Assembly (NCBI GenBank): GCA_049889915.1
Contig: JBMHCM010000039.1
Coordinates: 1 to 7,675 of the forward strand
Length of the DNA stretch: 7,675 bases
Direction of reading: 5' to 3'
Source of the DNA: UBA8337 sp049889915
GTDB taxonomy: Bacteria; Pseudomonadota; Alphaproteobacteria; RS24
Position numbers and translations under genes: made by a program. The notes under the pieces were generated by a model, which was not told the DNA's origin, did not search any database, and was given only the letters and a program-made list of their open reading frames with translations. Numbering within the stretch: the first letter of the stretch is position 1; the number at the start of each line of letters is the position of its first letter. Shown here piece by piece: positions 1 to 6,132 of this stretch.

Positions 1-123
1 GGCGCCGTGGCCATGGCCGTCGGCAGAGGCGGCGGTCGGTGCCGCTAGCCCCAAACTCACAGCCAAACTGAAAGCCGCGCCCAGTTTCAAGCCCGAGCGG
101 GCCATGTTTTTCAGCATCATCAT
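1..123 (-). CDS. Exported protein of unknown function, N-terminal fragment
   Basis: Only the first 41 codons are in the window; the gene runs off the left edge. The start is the first of three consecutive ATG codons (MMMLKN). A GGGAG ribosome binding site lies seven bases upstream (130-134 on the plus strand). The peptide is a clear Sec signal: Lys and Arg near the start, a hydrophobic core at about residues 15-30, then Thr-Ala-Ala-Ser-Ala with likely cleavage after residue 34. The mature protein begins DGHGHGA, a short His-Gly run that could bind metal, though this is too little to conclude function. It lies 117 bases downstream of the second DUF1329 gene on the same strand. In other proteobacteria the gene after a DUF1302/DUF1329 pair is often a BNR/YCF48-like protein or an RND exporter; the fragment cannot show which applies here. 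Start and secretion are well supported; identity is unknown. Confidence 0.75.
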   Translation of the reverse strand, partial: MMMLKNMARSGLKLGAAFSLAVSLGLAAPTAASADGHGHGA

Positions 124-129
124 GTCAAT

Positions 130-134
130 CTCCC
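130..134 (-). promoter_or_regulatory. Ribosome binding site of the exported protein
   Basis: GGGAG on the minus strand, seven bases before the first ATG of the fragment at 1-123. It selects the first of the three tandem ATGs. The ten bases TGGGAGATTG are identical to those before the second DUF1329 gene. Confidence 0.6.
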
Positions 135-240
135 AAATGCGGGTACACCGCTTATTACGTGGTTTAAGCCTATCCAAGCCGTGCCGCCGCCGCAAGGGGC
201 AAATGGGCACAGGCGTGTAAAAACCGTCTCTCTCGTGGCG

Positions 241-1602
241 TTAACGCCCCAAACGGCGAATGCTGGACGGGGTATAACGCTTGGCATCCAAATGGCTGGC
301 GTCAAAATCAATCGGTTTTTCTTCATTGATGAGGCCCAGCATCAAATAGCGGCCGACCATCAAATCATAAACCGTATCGCCGGAACCGCCGCACAGCGGC
401 AATTCATATTGCACGCCACCGCCAAGCTCCTGCACCCGCCACAGCTGGCCGCGCCCGTCATAAATCTCGGTGGCAACAATGCCATTGGTGTCTTCGTCGA
501 TGTAGAACACCCGCTTTGAGTAAACATGCCGGAATGACGGCTTCAAATCGCCGACCACTTCCCAAACGCGGTGCTTTTCATAGCGCATGACATCTTGGTT
601 GACGTGGTTCTTAGTTATCAACTGGTCATAGGGCAGCAATACGCGGCGATAATTATTGTAGGCGATGAATTTCTCACTACGACCGCGCACCGTCCAGTTA
701 AACCGGTCGGGCGCCCCGTTAAAGCCGCCAAAACTGTCTGATGTGGTGATACCGTCACTATTGGTGCCCGGATTATCATAGGCAATGGTCGGGGCGCGGC
801 GCACCCGTCTGGTGCCGGGGCTATAGGTCCACGCTTTGCGCGCTTCTACGGCCATATTCAGGCTTTCTTGCACCAATACCACATAGCCGGCACTACGCGC
901 CGGTGCTTTGGTTTGCAGCAGGTAAAGGATGGAAATATTATCAAGGTCCTCAGCGGCTGCCATTTGCGGATCAGACCAACGCAAAATAGCGTCATCATGC
1001 ACAGTAATCTCGTAATAGTCGCCCGATTGGTTGACCGGAATGGCGGTAAACTGGCGCTGTAATTTATAGCCGCGATAGCGCAGCGTGTGGTTCCACACCA
1101 ATTCCAAGCCATTATTGGGAATCGGGAAGGGCGAGGCCATAATTGCTTTAGCAACACCATTGCCGTCAGCCACCAACTCGCCAATCGTGGCGTTCTTCTT
1201 GGCCGCCTTATAAACATGTTCAGGCAAAGCACAGGAGCGGCGGCTCGGATAAACATCCATATGATAGCTCGGATAGCGTTCCATCAAGGCTTTTTGGCCG
1301 CGCGTGATTAAGTCATCATATTGCGCGGCATTGTTGCCATCTATGCGGAACAGTTTTTCATCAGCCGCGAACGGGTCAGGCAAATGTTTACCTTTTTCAT
1401 AGCCAATACCCTCAGGCGGCGCGGTCAAACCGCCCGTCCAAGCAGGAACCGAGCCATCTTCATTGCCGGCCTTTTCAGAGCCCATAGGCGTCAAATCATC
1501 ACCCAAGCGGGCCACTTGTTCAGGCGGTACTTTGGCCAGCACTTTGGCTTGCATCGTTGCCGTCACAAGCACCAACGCGGCCATGAACACGGATTTTTTC
1601 AT
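241..1602 (-). CDS. DUF1329 family periplasmic protein, second paralog
   Basis: A 453-residue exported protein of the DUF1329 family (Pfam PF07044), often annotated as related to outer-membrane lipoprotein sorting. No enzymatic activity is established. The start at 1602 is preferred over an in-frame ATG at 1662 because GGGAG lies six bases before it and a signal peptide (MKKSVFMAAL onward) begins there. Cleavage is likely after Ala23 (VLA|KVPP). There is no lipobox cysteine, so it is probably soluble. Family blocks include DLTPMGSEKAG (about 37-47), ASPFPIPNN (156-164), NHTLRYRG (171-178), KAWTYSPGTRRVRRAP (256-271), NQDVMRYE and YDGRGQLWRVQE. It ends in YTPSSIRRLGR. The only two cysteines of the mature chain, Cys124 and Cys404, match Cys122 and Cys405 of the upstream paralog and could form a disulfide. 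The gene follows that paralog by 107 bases, with an intrinsic terminator between, so it relies on read-through or its own promoter. I infer a periplasmic cargo carrier working with the DUF1302 protein. Confidence 0.9.
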   Translation of the reverse strand: MKKSVFMAALVLVTATMQAKVLAKVPPEQVARLGDDLTPMGSEKAGNEDGSVPAWTGGLTAPPEGIGYEKGKHLPDPFAADEKLFRIDGNNAAQYDDLITRGQKALMERYPSYHMDVYPSRRSCALPEHVYKAAKKNATIGELVADGNGVAKAIMASPFPIPNNGLELVWNHTLRYRGYKLQRQFTAIPVNQSGDYYEITVHDDAILRWSDPQMAAAEDLDNISILYLLQTKAPARSAGYVVLVQESLNMAVEARKAWTYSPGTRRVRRAPTIAYDNPGTNSDGITTSDSFGGFNGAPDRFNWTVRGRSEKFIAYNNYRRVLLPYDQLITKNHVNQDVMRYEKHRVWEVVGDLKPSFRHVYSKRVFYIDEDTNGIVATEIYDGRGQLWRVQELGGGVQYELPLCGGSGDTVYDLMVGRYLMLGLINEEKPIDFDASHLDAKRYTPSSIRRLGR

Positions 1603-1608
1603 TGCAAT

Positions 1609-1613
1609 CTCCC
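1609..1613 (-). promoter_or_regulatory. Ribosome binding site that decides the start of the second DUF1329 gene
   Basis: GGGAG on the minus strand with a six-base spacer to the ATG at 1602. The upstream in-frame ATG at 1662 lies inside the terminator tail and has no comparable site, so the 20-residue extension it would add is leader sequence. Confidence 0.65.
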
Positions 1614-1660
1614 ATATCGCGTTGACGTTAGTGAGCCATAGGGCCGGTGATGAGGCAAGC

Positions 1661-1688
1661 AAAAAGGGCGGGTCAAAGACCCGCCCTT
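1661..1688 (-). terminator. Rho-independent terminator between the two DUF1329 genes
   Basis: A perfect 11-base-pair stem: 1664-1674 pairs with 1678-1688 around a three-base loop. It reads AAGGGCGGGTC, TTT, GACCCGCCCTT on the minus strand and is followed by TTT at 1663-1661, giving a U5 run. It starts 21 bases after the stop of the first DUF1329 gene and lies 58 bases before the start of the second. It should end most transcripts of the DUF1302-DUF1329 unit here. The other strand lacks a comparable T run after the stem, so orientation is clear. Confidence 0.88.
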
Positions 1689-1709
1689 CGCATGATTTAC
1701 ACAGTTGGA

Positions 1710-3080
1710 TTAACGGCCGAGACGACGAACGTTAGCCGGTGTGTAATATTTCGGTGTCAGGCGATCCAGCCCTTCGACCACATTGGCCGGACGACCGGTT
1801 TTCATAGCCAGGCCGAGGTAACGACCGGCCAGCAAGTCCATTACAAACTCACCACCTGTGGTCCAGCAGACCTGAGCGGCCGGACGGTAATCCGGAGCTT
1901 GACCAATCTCTTGGATACGCCACATTTCACCGCGACCGTCATACATCTCACCGCCGGAAATCTGCCAGCTGTCTTCATCCAGACGCAGAACGCGCTTGGC
2001 ATAAATGTGACGGGCTGAACCTTTCAGATTGCCTTCGACAACCCACTGACGACGCATTTCATAACGCATGACGTCTTGGTTCGGGTGCTTCGGCGTCAAC
2101 AAGGTGGCCGGCGTACCGGTGGCTACAGCATCATAATTGTTTTGCTGTGCCAGACGCTCCTGCTTACCAACAACGGTCCAGTCATAGCGATCCGGTGCGC
2201 CGTTATAGCCGTCATACTGGTCCGATGTGCCCAGACCGTCACCATTGGTGATCGGGTTGTCATAGGCAATATTCGGCGCGCGACGTACACGACGTGTACC
2301 CGGGCTGTATGTCCAAGCCTTACGGCCTTCTTTGGCCATGTTCAGCGTTTCGTGCACCAACACCACATTACCGGCACGACGGGCCGGTGCTGAGGTATAT
2401 GCCACGAAGTAGATTGAAATATTGTTCAGATCTTCAGCGCGGGCATTTTGAGCGCTTGAATACGGGAACACAATCTCGTCACGCGTATAGGTCAGTGAAT
2501 ACTGGCCTGAAGCGGTCGGAGCGGCGTAGTTAAAGTCACGGGCCACACGCTCACCACGATAACGCAGTGTGTGGTTCCAGACGATTTCCAAAGCATTATT
2601 TGGGATCGGGAACGGCGATGCCATGATCGCTTCCGAGATACCGTTACCGCCATCGGTCAACATACCGACTTCGGTGTTACGCTTGGCTGCCTTATAGACA
2701 AAATCCGGATAGGTGCAGGTCCGGCGGGACTTGTACACATTCAGCTTATAGCTGTCCGGATAAGTGGCCAACAACGCTTTCTGACCTTCGGTCAGCTGGC
2801 TGTCATATTGACCGGCATTGCCTGCATTGACCGTGTAGAGCGGCTTGTCACCGGCAAACGGGTTCGGCAGGGCTCCGCCATCATAGCCGGCTAACAGGGC
2901 AGCGCCGTTAAGGCGGCTGCCTGACCAGCTGTCAACGCCGGATTTTGAACCGGCTTTTTCAGCGCCCATCGGCGTCAGATCGACACCCAAACGGGCCGTC
3001 TGACTGGCCGGAACTTCGGCCATCGCCGCACTGGCTGCAACGCTCAGTGTCAGGGCTGTGGTTAACAATTTGGTTTTCAT
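1710..3080 (-). CDS. DUF1329 family periplasmic protein, first paralog
   Basis: A 456-residue exported protein of the DUF1329 family (PF07044). The start at 3080 is supported by GGAAGGA about seven bases upstream and by a textbook Sec signal peptide (MKTKLLTTALTLSVAASAAMA), cleaved after Ala21 at AMA|EVP. No lipobox is present. Recognisable blocks are DLTPMGAEKAG (34-44), ASPFPIPNN (154-162), NHTLRYRG (169-176), KAWTYSPGTRRVRRAP (254-269), GAPDR (294-298), NQDVMRYE, RHIYAKRV and YDGRGEMWRIQE. It ends in YTPANVRRLGR. Cys122 and Cys405 are the only cysteines of the mature chain and are kept in the second paralog. The gene lies 69 bases after the DUF1302 gene and is directly followed by a strong terminator, so these two genes form the core unit. 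By family association it should be the periplasmic partner of the DUF1302 outer-membrane protein in moving a hydrophobic substrate. The substrate is not indicated by the sequence. Confidence 0.93.
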   Translation of the reverse strand: MKTKLLTTALTLSVAASAAMAEVPASQTARLGVDLTPMGAEKAGSKSGVDSWSGSRLNGAALLAGYDGGALPNPFAGDKPLYTVNAGNAGQYDSQLTEGQKALLATYPDSYKLNVYKSRRTCTYPDFVYKAAKRNTEVGMLTDGGNGISEAIMASPFPIPNNALEIVWNHTLRYRGERVARDFNYAAPTASGQYSLTYTRDEIVFPYSSAQNARAEDLNNISIYFVAYTSAPARRAGNVVLVHETLNMAKEGRKAWTYSPGTRRVRRAPNIAYDNPITNGDGLGTSDQYDGYNGAPDRYDWTVVGKQERLAQQNNYDAVATGTPATLLTPKHPNQDVMRYEMRRQWVVEGNLKGSARHIYAKRVLRLDEDSWQISGGEMYDGRGEMWRIQEIGQAPDYRPAAQVCWTTGGEFVMDLLAGRYLGLAMKTGRPANVVEGLDRLTPKYYTPANVRRLGR

Positions 3081-3110
3081 TTTTCATTCCTTCCAAAAGG
3101 GTAATTTGTC

Positions 3111-3137
3111 CGGGGCGAGCGTTGGGCACCCGCCCCG
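3111..3137 (-). other. Intergenic hairpin between DUF1302 and the first DUF1329 gene
   Basis: CGGGGCG at 3111-3117 is exactly complementary to CGCCCCG at 3131-3137, a seven-pair all-GC stem with a 13-base loop. On the minus strand it is followed by GACAAATTACCC rather than a T run, so it is not a standard terminator. It begins 12 bases past the DUF1302 stop and ends about 30 bases before the DUF1329 start, leaving the DUF1329 ribosome binding site free. A partial terminator, or an RNA processing or 3'-end protecting structure that sets the ratio of the two proteins, would fit. That role is inference. Confidence 0.5.
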
Positions 3138-3149
3138 AATTGACACTGA

Positions 3150-5756
3150 TTAGAAACCGTAAACTACACTTACAGAGAGCGTGTCACGGTCGATGTCGCG
3201 GTTGTAAATTACATCGCCGAAATAGTCCGTGTACGCCAGCGTGGCAGAAACGCCTGATGAGCCCTTGTCTGCTGTAAGAGACAGTCCCATGCGGCCTTGA
3301 TCCTCTACCCATGATGCGGCAGGACGAAGTGCCATGCCCTCTGCACCTGCTGAGTAAACAACCGTCGGTTTCAGGCCCCATGCGGTGCCAAAAACGTTAT
3401 TATACTGCAACTGACCAAACAATACGTAACCCCATGCTGAAGAAGTGGCCCGGCACTCACTAGACTCACGAGTATCCAGATTAAACAAACCCTTCAGACC
3501 GAGATCTGAACCAGAGGTGCATACATTGGCTGCGCGAAGTTTGTCTTTCGCTCCAATGAACCCATGGTCTTCGTAATCTGGTGCTACTACACCAGCGATC
3601 TCTGTCAACAAGATGGCAAGATCCGCACCGAGAGCAGCCACCACCGGGTTAGACCGGCTGTATGTTGCTGTCGTGCCAATATCCCAATTGAAAACTTCTT
3701 CGGTGGCATAGCCTGAGTGCAATGTCTCCTCGTCTGAGCAGTCGGTACCATATTCGGCATTGAAAGTTGACAACTTAGTAAAGAAAGTACTGATCGGAGC
3801 TTCGACACCAAAATTGGCGTTGATGACCGCGTCACCACCGGCGCCATAATTCAGGAATGCGCAACCGCCGCCAACCCCGGCGATAACAACAGAGTCGGTA
3901 TCGACTTGAAGGGGCATTTCTTCACGATACGCAATTTCACCTTGCACACCCCAACCGAGGAGTGTTGTAGCAAAACTTGCGCCAACCGTTTCGACTTCAG
4001 GATATTCAGCCAAGAATTCCATTGGGAAACCGATTGCCAGTGCCATCGCACCAGTCTCCATCAACGCAGCGTTATTCGCGAAGGTGCCATCACCTTGAGC
4101 GAACGCGGTCGCCCAACTTTTACATACCATCTCTTGGGCGCGGGCAAGTGTGTTAGCCGTAGAATTATAGCCAGAACCATAATTGCCGGTACTACCGTTC
4201 AGCGCCGTGATGGTAGCATTACCTGACCAATCATAACCAGAGAGTGTCGTATCCAGGCTCGACCCCATAATGTCATACGGGTCATCGATAGTCATGCTCG
4301 TATAGGCCGCGCTATAGTTAGGCTGCCCGGGAACAGCTGATGCTGCGCCACCATTTGTGGACATGCACCCCATAGAAGACGTGATCCGGTTGGTCGCATC
4401 TGTCGTTGTTCCCATTGTGGTCCAACCCAGTTGCGGACCTAATGATCGCACTGAGAAGTAAGGAATGCGGCTGTTGACCTTCTGATAATAAAGGCCAAAC
4501 TCTGTGGAACCAAGGTTCTCCGCATACCAACGCAGAGCGAGGCCAACATCGTCAAATGCATCGTCAACAATGTCATCTGCCCGCGGAATTGCATATAGAT
4601 CACCATAGGCGATGCGCTCTTGCTCTGCGACACCTCCACCTAGCTTTGTGCTATCGGTGCCAAGCTTGTACCGGAAATCAATAGCGGAGTTGTCACAGTC
4701 TGCACCAGTTTTGTTGGTGCTCGCATTTTCTGCGAATGTTGAAATGTCCCGACCGAAGGCGCCAATACCGTTACTAGCACCCACAGCTGCACCTGTCGTG
4801 GAATCATCACGCGAAGCGTCACAATTGACACGGCCGGCACCCGAGCTGTAGCCACCGCCAATGAAGATGTATTCTTCATTACCGGCTGAACCAATATTAA
4901 ATGAATCTGAATTCGCAAACGGGGTTCCGCCCGGATCAATGATAAATTTATCGTGACCACCGACATAGGCCTCGACCGTCAAACTGTCTGAAACCGAGAT
5001 AGATGTATATAGGGCCTCTACAGGAAGCAAAGCTTCTTTAATTTCGGCACCTGGACGGCGAATTGCCGCTACATCAATCGGGCTAAAAACAGAGTTGCCA
5101 CCGAGGACGAATGTTGATTCACCCCAGTTAATTACTTGCTTGCCCGCACGGATGAGCATGGGTAAGCCGGCAATCTCTGTGTCGTAGTCAATATAGGCAT
5201 CCAAAAGATCGAGGTGCATAACTGCCTCAGACTCAGCCTTATCATGCAGGCCGGTCCTTTCGAATGAACTGTCACTGTCGAGCACGGCATCATAAAACGC
5301 GCGCACACGAGCAAAGGCTCTGACTGACCCAATGTCAGCCTCAATGTCACTGGTGGCCTTAAAAATACCACCAGTCAAGTCCCCATTATCGAAATTCAGT
5401 CGAGCGTCATCAGCATTAATGCTCGAGTCAAAATTTGAATTGGCGACAGTCGCTGTTTCAGCCATGCAGAGCACGCCGTTTAGAGAACAGGCCGCATTAG
5501 TGTTGGCCTGGGTACCCATATTCGTCGTCGACAAGAACACGTTTCTCTTATCGTCTGCTGGTCCACCATTAACCTCTGGCAGCAATTTAGTCTCGCGATC
5601 AGCTACGCGAACCGAAACCCCTACTGATGCAGTGGTGTCAACCGACACATCGACGCCGCCCAAACGTAACTCGTACGCCGCGGCTGGGCCGGCGGCAACA
5701 AGCCCCGCACCCACTAACGCACTCATACTGAGCAAACGCAATTTACTTTTATACAT
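3150..5756 (-). CDS. DUF1302 family outer-membrane protein, unusually long
   Basis: An 868-residue protein of the DUF1302 family (PF06980), predicted outer-membrane barrels that usually sit beside DUF1329 genes. The start at 5756 is set by GAGGAGGG four bases upstream and by a signal peptide (MYKSKLRLLSMSALVGAGLV onward) cleaved after Ala27 at AAA|YEL. The in-frame ATG at 5816 would add 20 residues with no signal character. Family hallmarks are RAGKQVINWGES (203-214) with FSPID at 224-228, and RRPGAEIKEALLPVEALY (233-250), then alternating polar/hydrophobic strands. The chain ends in SVVYGF: a terminal Phe with aromatic/hydrophobic alternation, the usual BAM recognition signature. Ten cysteines lie in the mature part (90, 97, 312, 354, 464, 545, 632, 673, 746, 768), an even number consistent with disulfides in external loops. 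Residues about 440-560 are rich in Gly, Ser, Thr and Asn and look like a long exposed loop. Base composition is visibly more AT-rich than hemY. Function is inferred as transport of hydrophobic cargo across the outer membrane. Confidence 0.92.
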   Translation of the reverse strand: MYKSKLRLLSMSALVGAGLVAAGPAAAYELRLGGVDVSVDTTASVGVSVRVADRETKLLPEVNGGPADDKRNVFLSTTNMGTQANTNAACSLNGVLCMAETATVANSNFDSSINADDARLNFDNGDLTGGIFKATSDIEADIGSVRAFARVRAFYDAVLDSDSSFERTGLHDKAESEAVMHLDLLDAYIDYDTEIAGLPMLIRAGKQVINWGESTFVLGGNSVFSPIDVAAIRRPGAEIKEALLPVEALYTSISVSDSLTVEAYVGGHDKFIIDPGGTPFANSDSFNIGSAGNEEYIFIGGGYSSGAGRVNCDASRDDSTTGAAVGASNGIGAFGRDISTFAENASTNKTGADCDNSAIDFRYKLGTDSTKLGGGVAEQERIAYGDLYAIPRADDIVDDAFDDVGLALRWYAENLGSTEFGLYYQKVNSRIPYFSVRSLGPQLGWTTMGTTTDATNRITSSMGCMSTNGGAASAVPGQPNYSAAYTSMTIDDPYDIMGSSLDTTLSGYDWSGNATITALNGSTGNYGSGYNSTANTLARAQEMVCKSWATAFAQGDGTFANNAALMETGAMALAIGFPMEFLAEYPEVETVGASFATTLLGWGVQGEIAYREEMPLQVDTDSVVIAGVGGGCAFLNYGAGGDAVINANFGVEAPISTFFTKLSTFNAEYGTDCSDEETLHSGYATEEVFNWDIGTTATYSRSNPVVAALGADLAILLTEIAGVVAPDYEDHGFIGAKDKLRAANVCTSGSDLGLKGLFNLDTRESSECRATSSAWGYVLFGQLQYNNVFGTAWGLKPTVVYSAGAEGMALRPAASWVEDQGRMGLSLTADKGSSGVSATLAYTDYFGDVIYNRDIDRDTLSVSVVYGF

Positions 5757-5760
5757 AGAG

Positions 5761-5768
5761 CCCTCCTC
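5761..5768 (-). promoter_or_regulatory. Strong ribosome binding site of the DUF1302 gene
   Basis: GAGGAGGG on the minus strand, four bases before the ATG at 5756. It is the most consensus-like site of the cluster. It rules in this start over the longer reading frame beginning at 5816. It lies outside the leader stem-loop at 5788-5831 and so should be accessible. Confidence 0.75.
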
Positions 5769-5787
5769 AAAACGCTCCCACTCGCAA

Positions 5788-5831
5788 AGCCGAAATGCGC
5801 GTACTCCCATACGCAACTCCCCATATCGGCT
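5788..5831 (-). promoter_or_regulatory. Two-tier stem-loop in the DUF1302 leader
   Basis: The outer arms 5788-5797 (AGCCGAAATG) and 5822-5831 (CATATCGGCT) pair at 9 of 10 positions, with one A-A mismatch in plus-strand terms. Inside them 5799-5803 (GCGTA) pairs with 5810-5814 (TACGC) around a six-base loop. The structure sits 31 bases upstream of the DUF1302 start and downstream of the likely promoter, so it would form in the mRNA leader. It may stabilise the message or serve as a regulator site. A DNA operator reading of the outer repeat is also possible. Confidence 0.5.
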
Positions 5832-5847
5832 CTTTCACGTTTTAAGC

Positions 5848-5890
5848 TTGCATTGCAAATTTTGTAATCGTCAACAAATATTTTACAAAA
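5848..5890 (-). promoter_or_regulatory. AT-rich promoter and operator candidate for the DUF1302 operon
   Basis: Three copies of an eight-base half-site, WTTRCAAA, are present: ATTGCAAA at 5852-5859 on plus, ATTACAAA at 5868-5861 on minus, and TTTACAAA at 5882-5889 on plus. The first two form a 17-base near-palindrome about T5860. TTTTGTAA (5860-5867) and TTACAAAA (5883-5890) also form a perfect 8-base inverted repeat with a 15-base spacer. TTGCATTGCAA (5848-5858) is a further palindrome. On the minus strand TTGTAA (5888-5883) and TACAAA (5866-5861), 16 bases apart, match sigma-70 -35 and -10 boxes at four of six positions each. This would place promoter and operator on top of each other. The repeats are seen directly; promoter and operator roles are inferred. 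Confidence 0.4.
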
Positions 5891-5937
5891 AAGTTAAAAT
5901 TGTCTTTCGCTGACAACACTGATGCAAAAATGCCACA

Positions 5938-5970
5938 GCCCTTTCGGGCCGCCCAAAGAGCGCTTTGGGC
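5938..5970. other. Two back-to-back GC hairpins before the tRNA promoter
   Basis: GCCC-TTTC-GGGC at 5938-5949 is followed one base later by GCCCAAAG-AGCG-CTTTGGGC at 5951-5970, a perfect eight-pair stem. Neither strand has a T run immediately after the stems; on minus, ATTTTTG comes some eight bases later. They could stop minus-strand read-through from hemY before it enters the DUF1302 control region, or insulate the tRNA promoter, which begins at the very next base. The stems are certain; the role is not. Confidence 0.5.
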
Positions 5971-5999
5971 TGGACAAGATTTCGCCTTTTGGCTAGGAA
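5971..5999 (+). promoter_or_regulatory. Candidate promoter of tRNA-Thr
   Basis: TGGACA at 5971-5976 matches the -35 consensus at five of six positions. A 17-base spacer follows, then TAGGAA at 5994-5999, a weaker -10 with three of six. Transcription would begin near 6006, about 10 bases before the mature tRNA end, a normal distance. Confidence is limited by the poor -10 box. Confidence 0.4.
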
Positions 6000-6016
6000 A
6001 ACAGGGCTGGTTGCAA

Positions 6017-6092
6017 GCCGCTTTAGCTCAGTTGGTAGAGCACATCATTCGTAATGATGGGGTCGCGTGTTCAAATCACGCAAGCGGCACCA
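6017..6092 (+). tRNA. tRNA-Thr (anticodon CGT)
   Basis: A complete 76-base cloverleaf. Acceptor GCCGCTT (6017-6023) pairs fully with AAGCGGC (6082-6088). The D stem is GCTC/GAGC (6026-6029 with 6038-6041) with loop AGTTGGTA. The anticodon stem is CATCA/TGATG (6043-6047 with 6055-6059), enclosing the loop TTCGTAA. The anticodon CGT (6050-6052) reads the threonine codon ACG. The variable loop is GGGTC and the T stem GCGTG/CACGC (6065-6069 with 6077-6081) carries the loop TTCAAAT. Discriminator A6089 is followed by an encoded CCA (6090-6092). A T-rich stretch right after (6094-6104) may end the transcript. The gene converges with hemY, with 40 bases between their ends. Confidence 0.97.
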
Positions 6093-6132
6093 GCTTTTCT
6101 TTTTGCAAATTTCAACTTTTGGGACCGGCGCG

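Noticed and set aside
124..240. Terminator or promoter in the gap after the second DUF1329 gene
   Set aside because: I found no stem with a U tract and no convincing -35/-10 pair, so nothing is called here except the ribosome binding site.
237..248. Perfect palindrome GGCGTTAACGCC over the stop of the second DUF1329 gene
   Set aside because: It has 12 bases with no loop and no T run. It is too short to be a terminator and may be chance around the TAA stop.
2283..2300. Inverted repeat GTACAC-GAC-GTGTAC inside the first DUF1329 gene
   Set aside because: It encodes part of the conserved TRRVRR motif through repeated Arg/Val codons, so coding constraint explains it.
5757..5816. Longer DUF1302 start at 5816
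   Set aside because: The added 20 residues lack signal-peptide character and would be translated through the leader hairpin. The GAGGAGGG site and the signal peptide favour 5756.
5332..5913. Plus-strand open frame of 193 codons opposite the DUF1302 N-terminus
   Set aside because: It is antisense to a well-supported gene, has no convincing ribosome binding site and shows no recognisable protein features.
6017..6092. tRNA-Thr as the attachment site of an integrated island
   Set aside because: Its 3' end points towards hemY, not the DUF1302 cluster. I see no repeat of the tRNA 3' end elsewhere in the window and no integrase gene.
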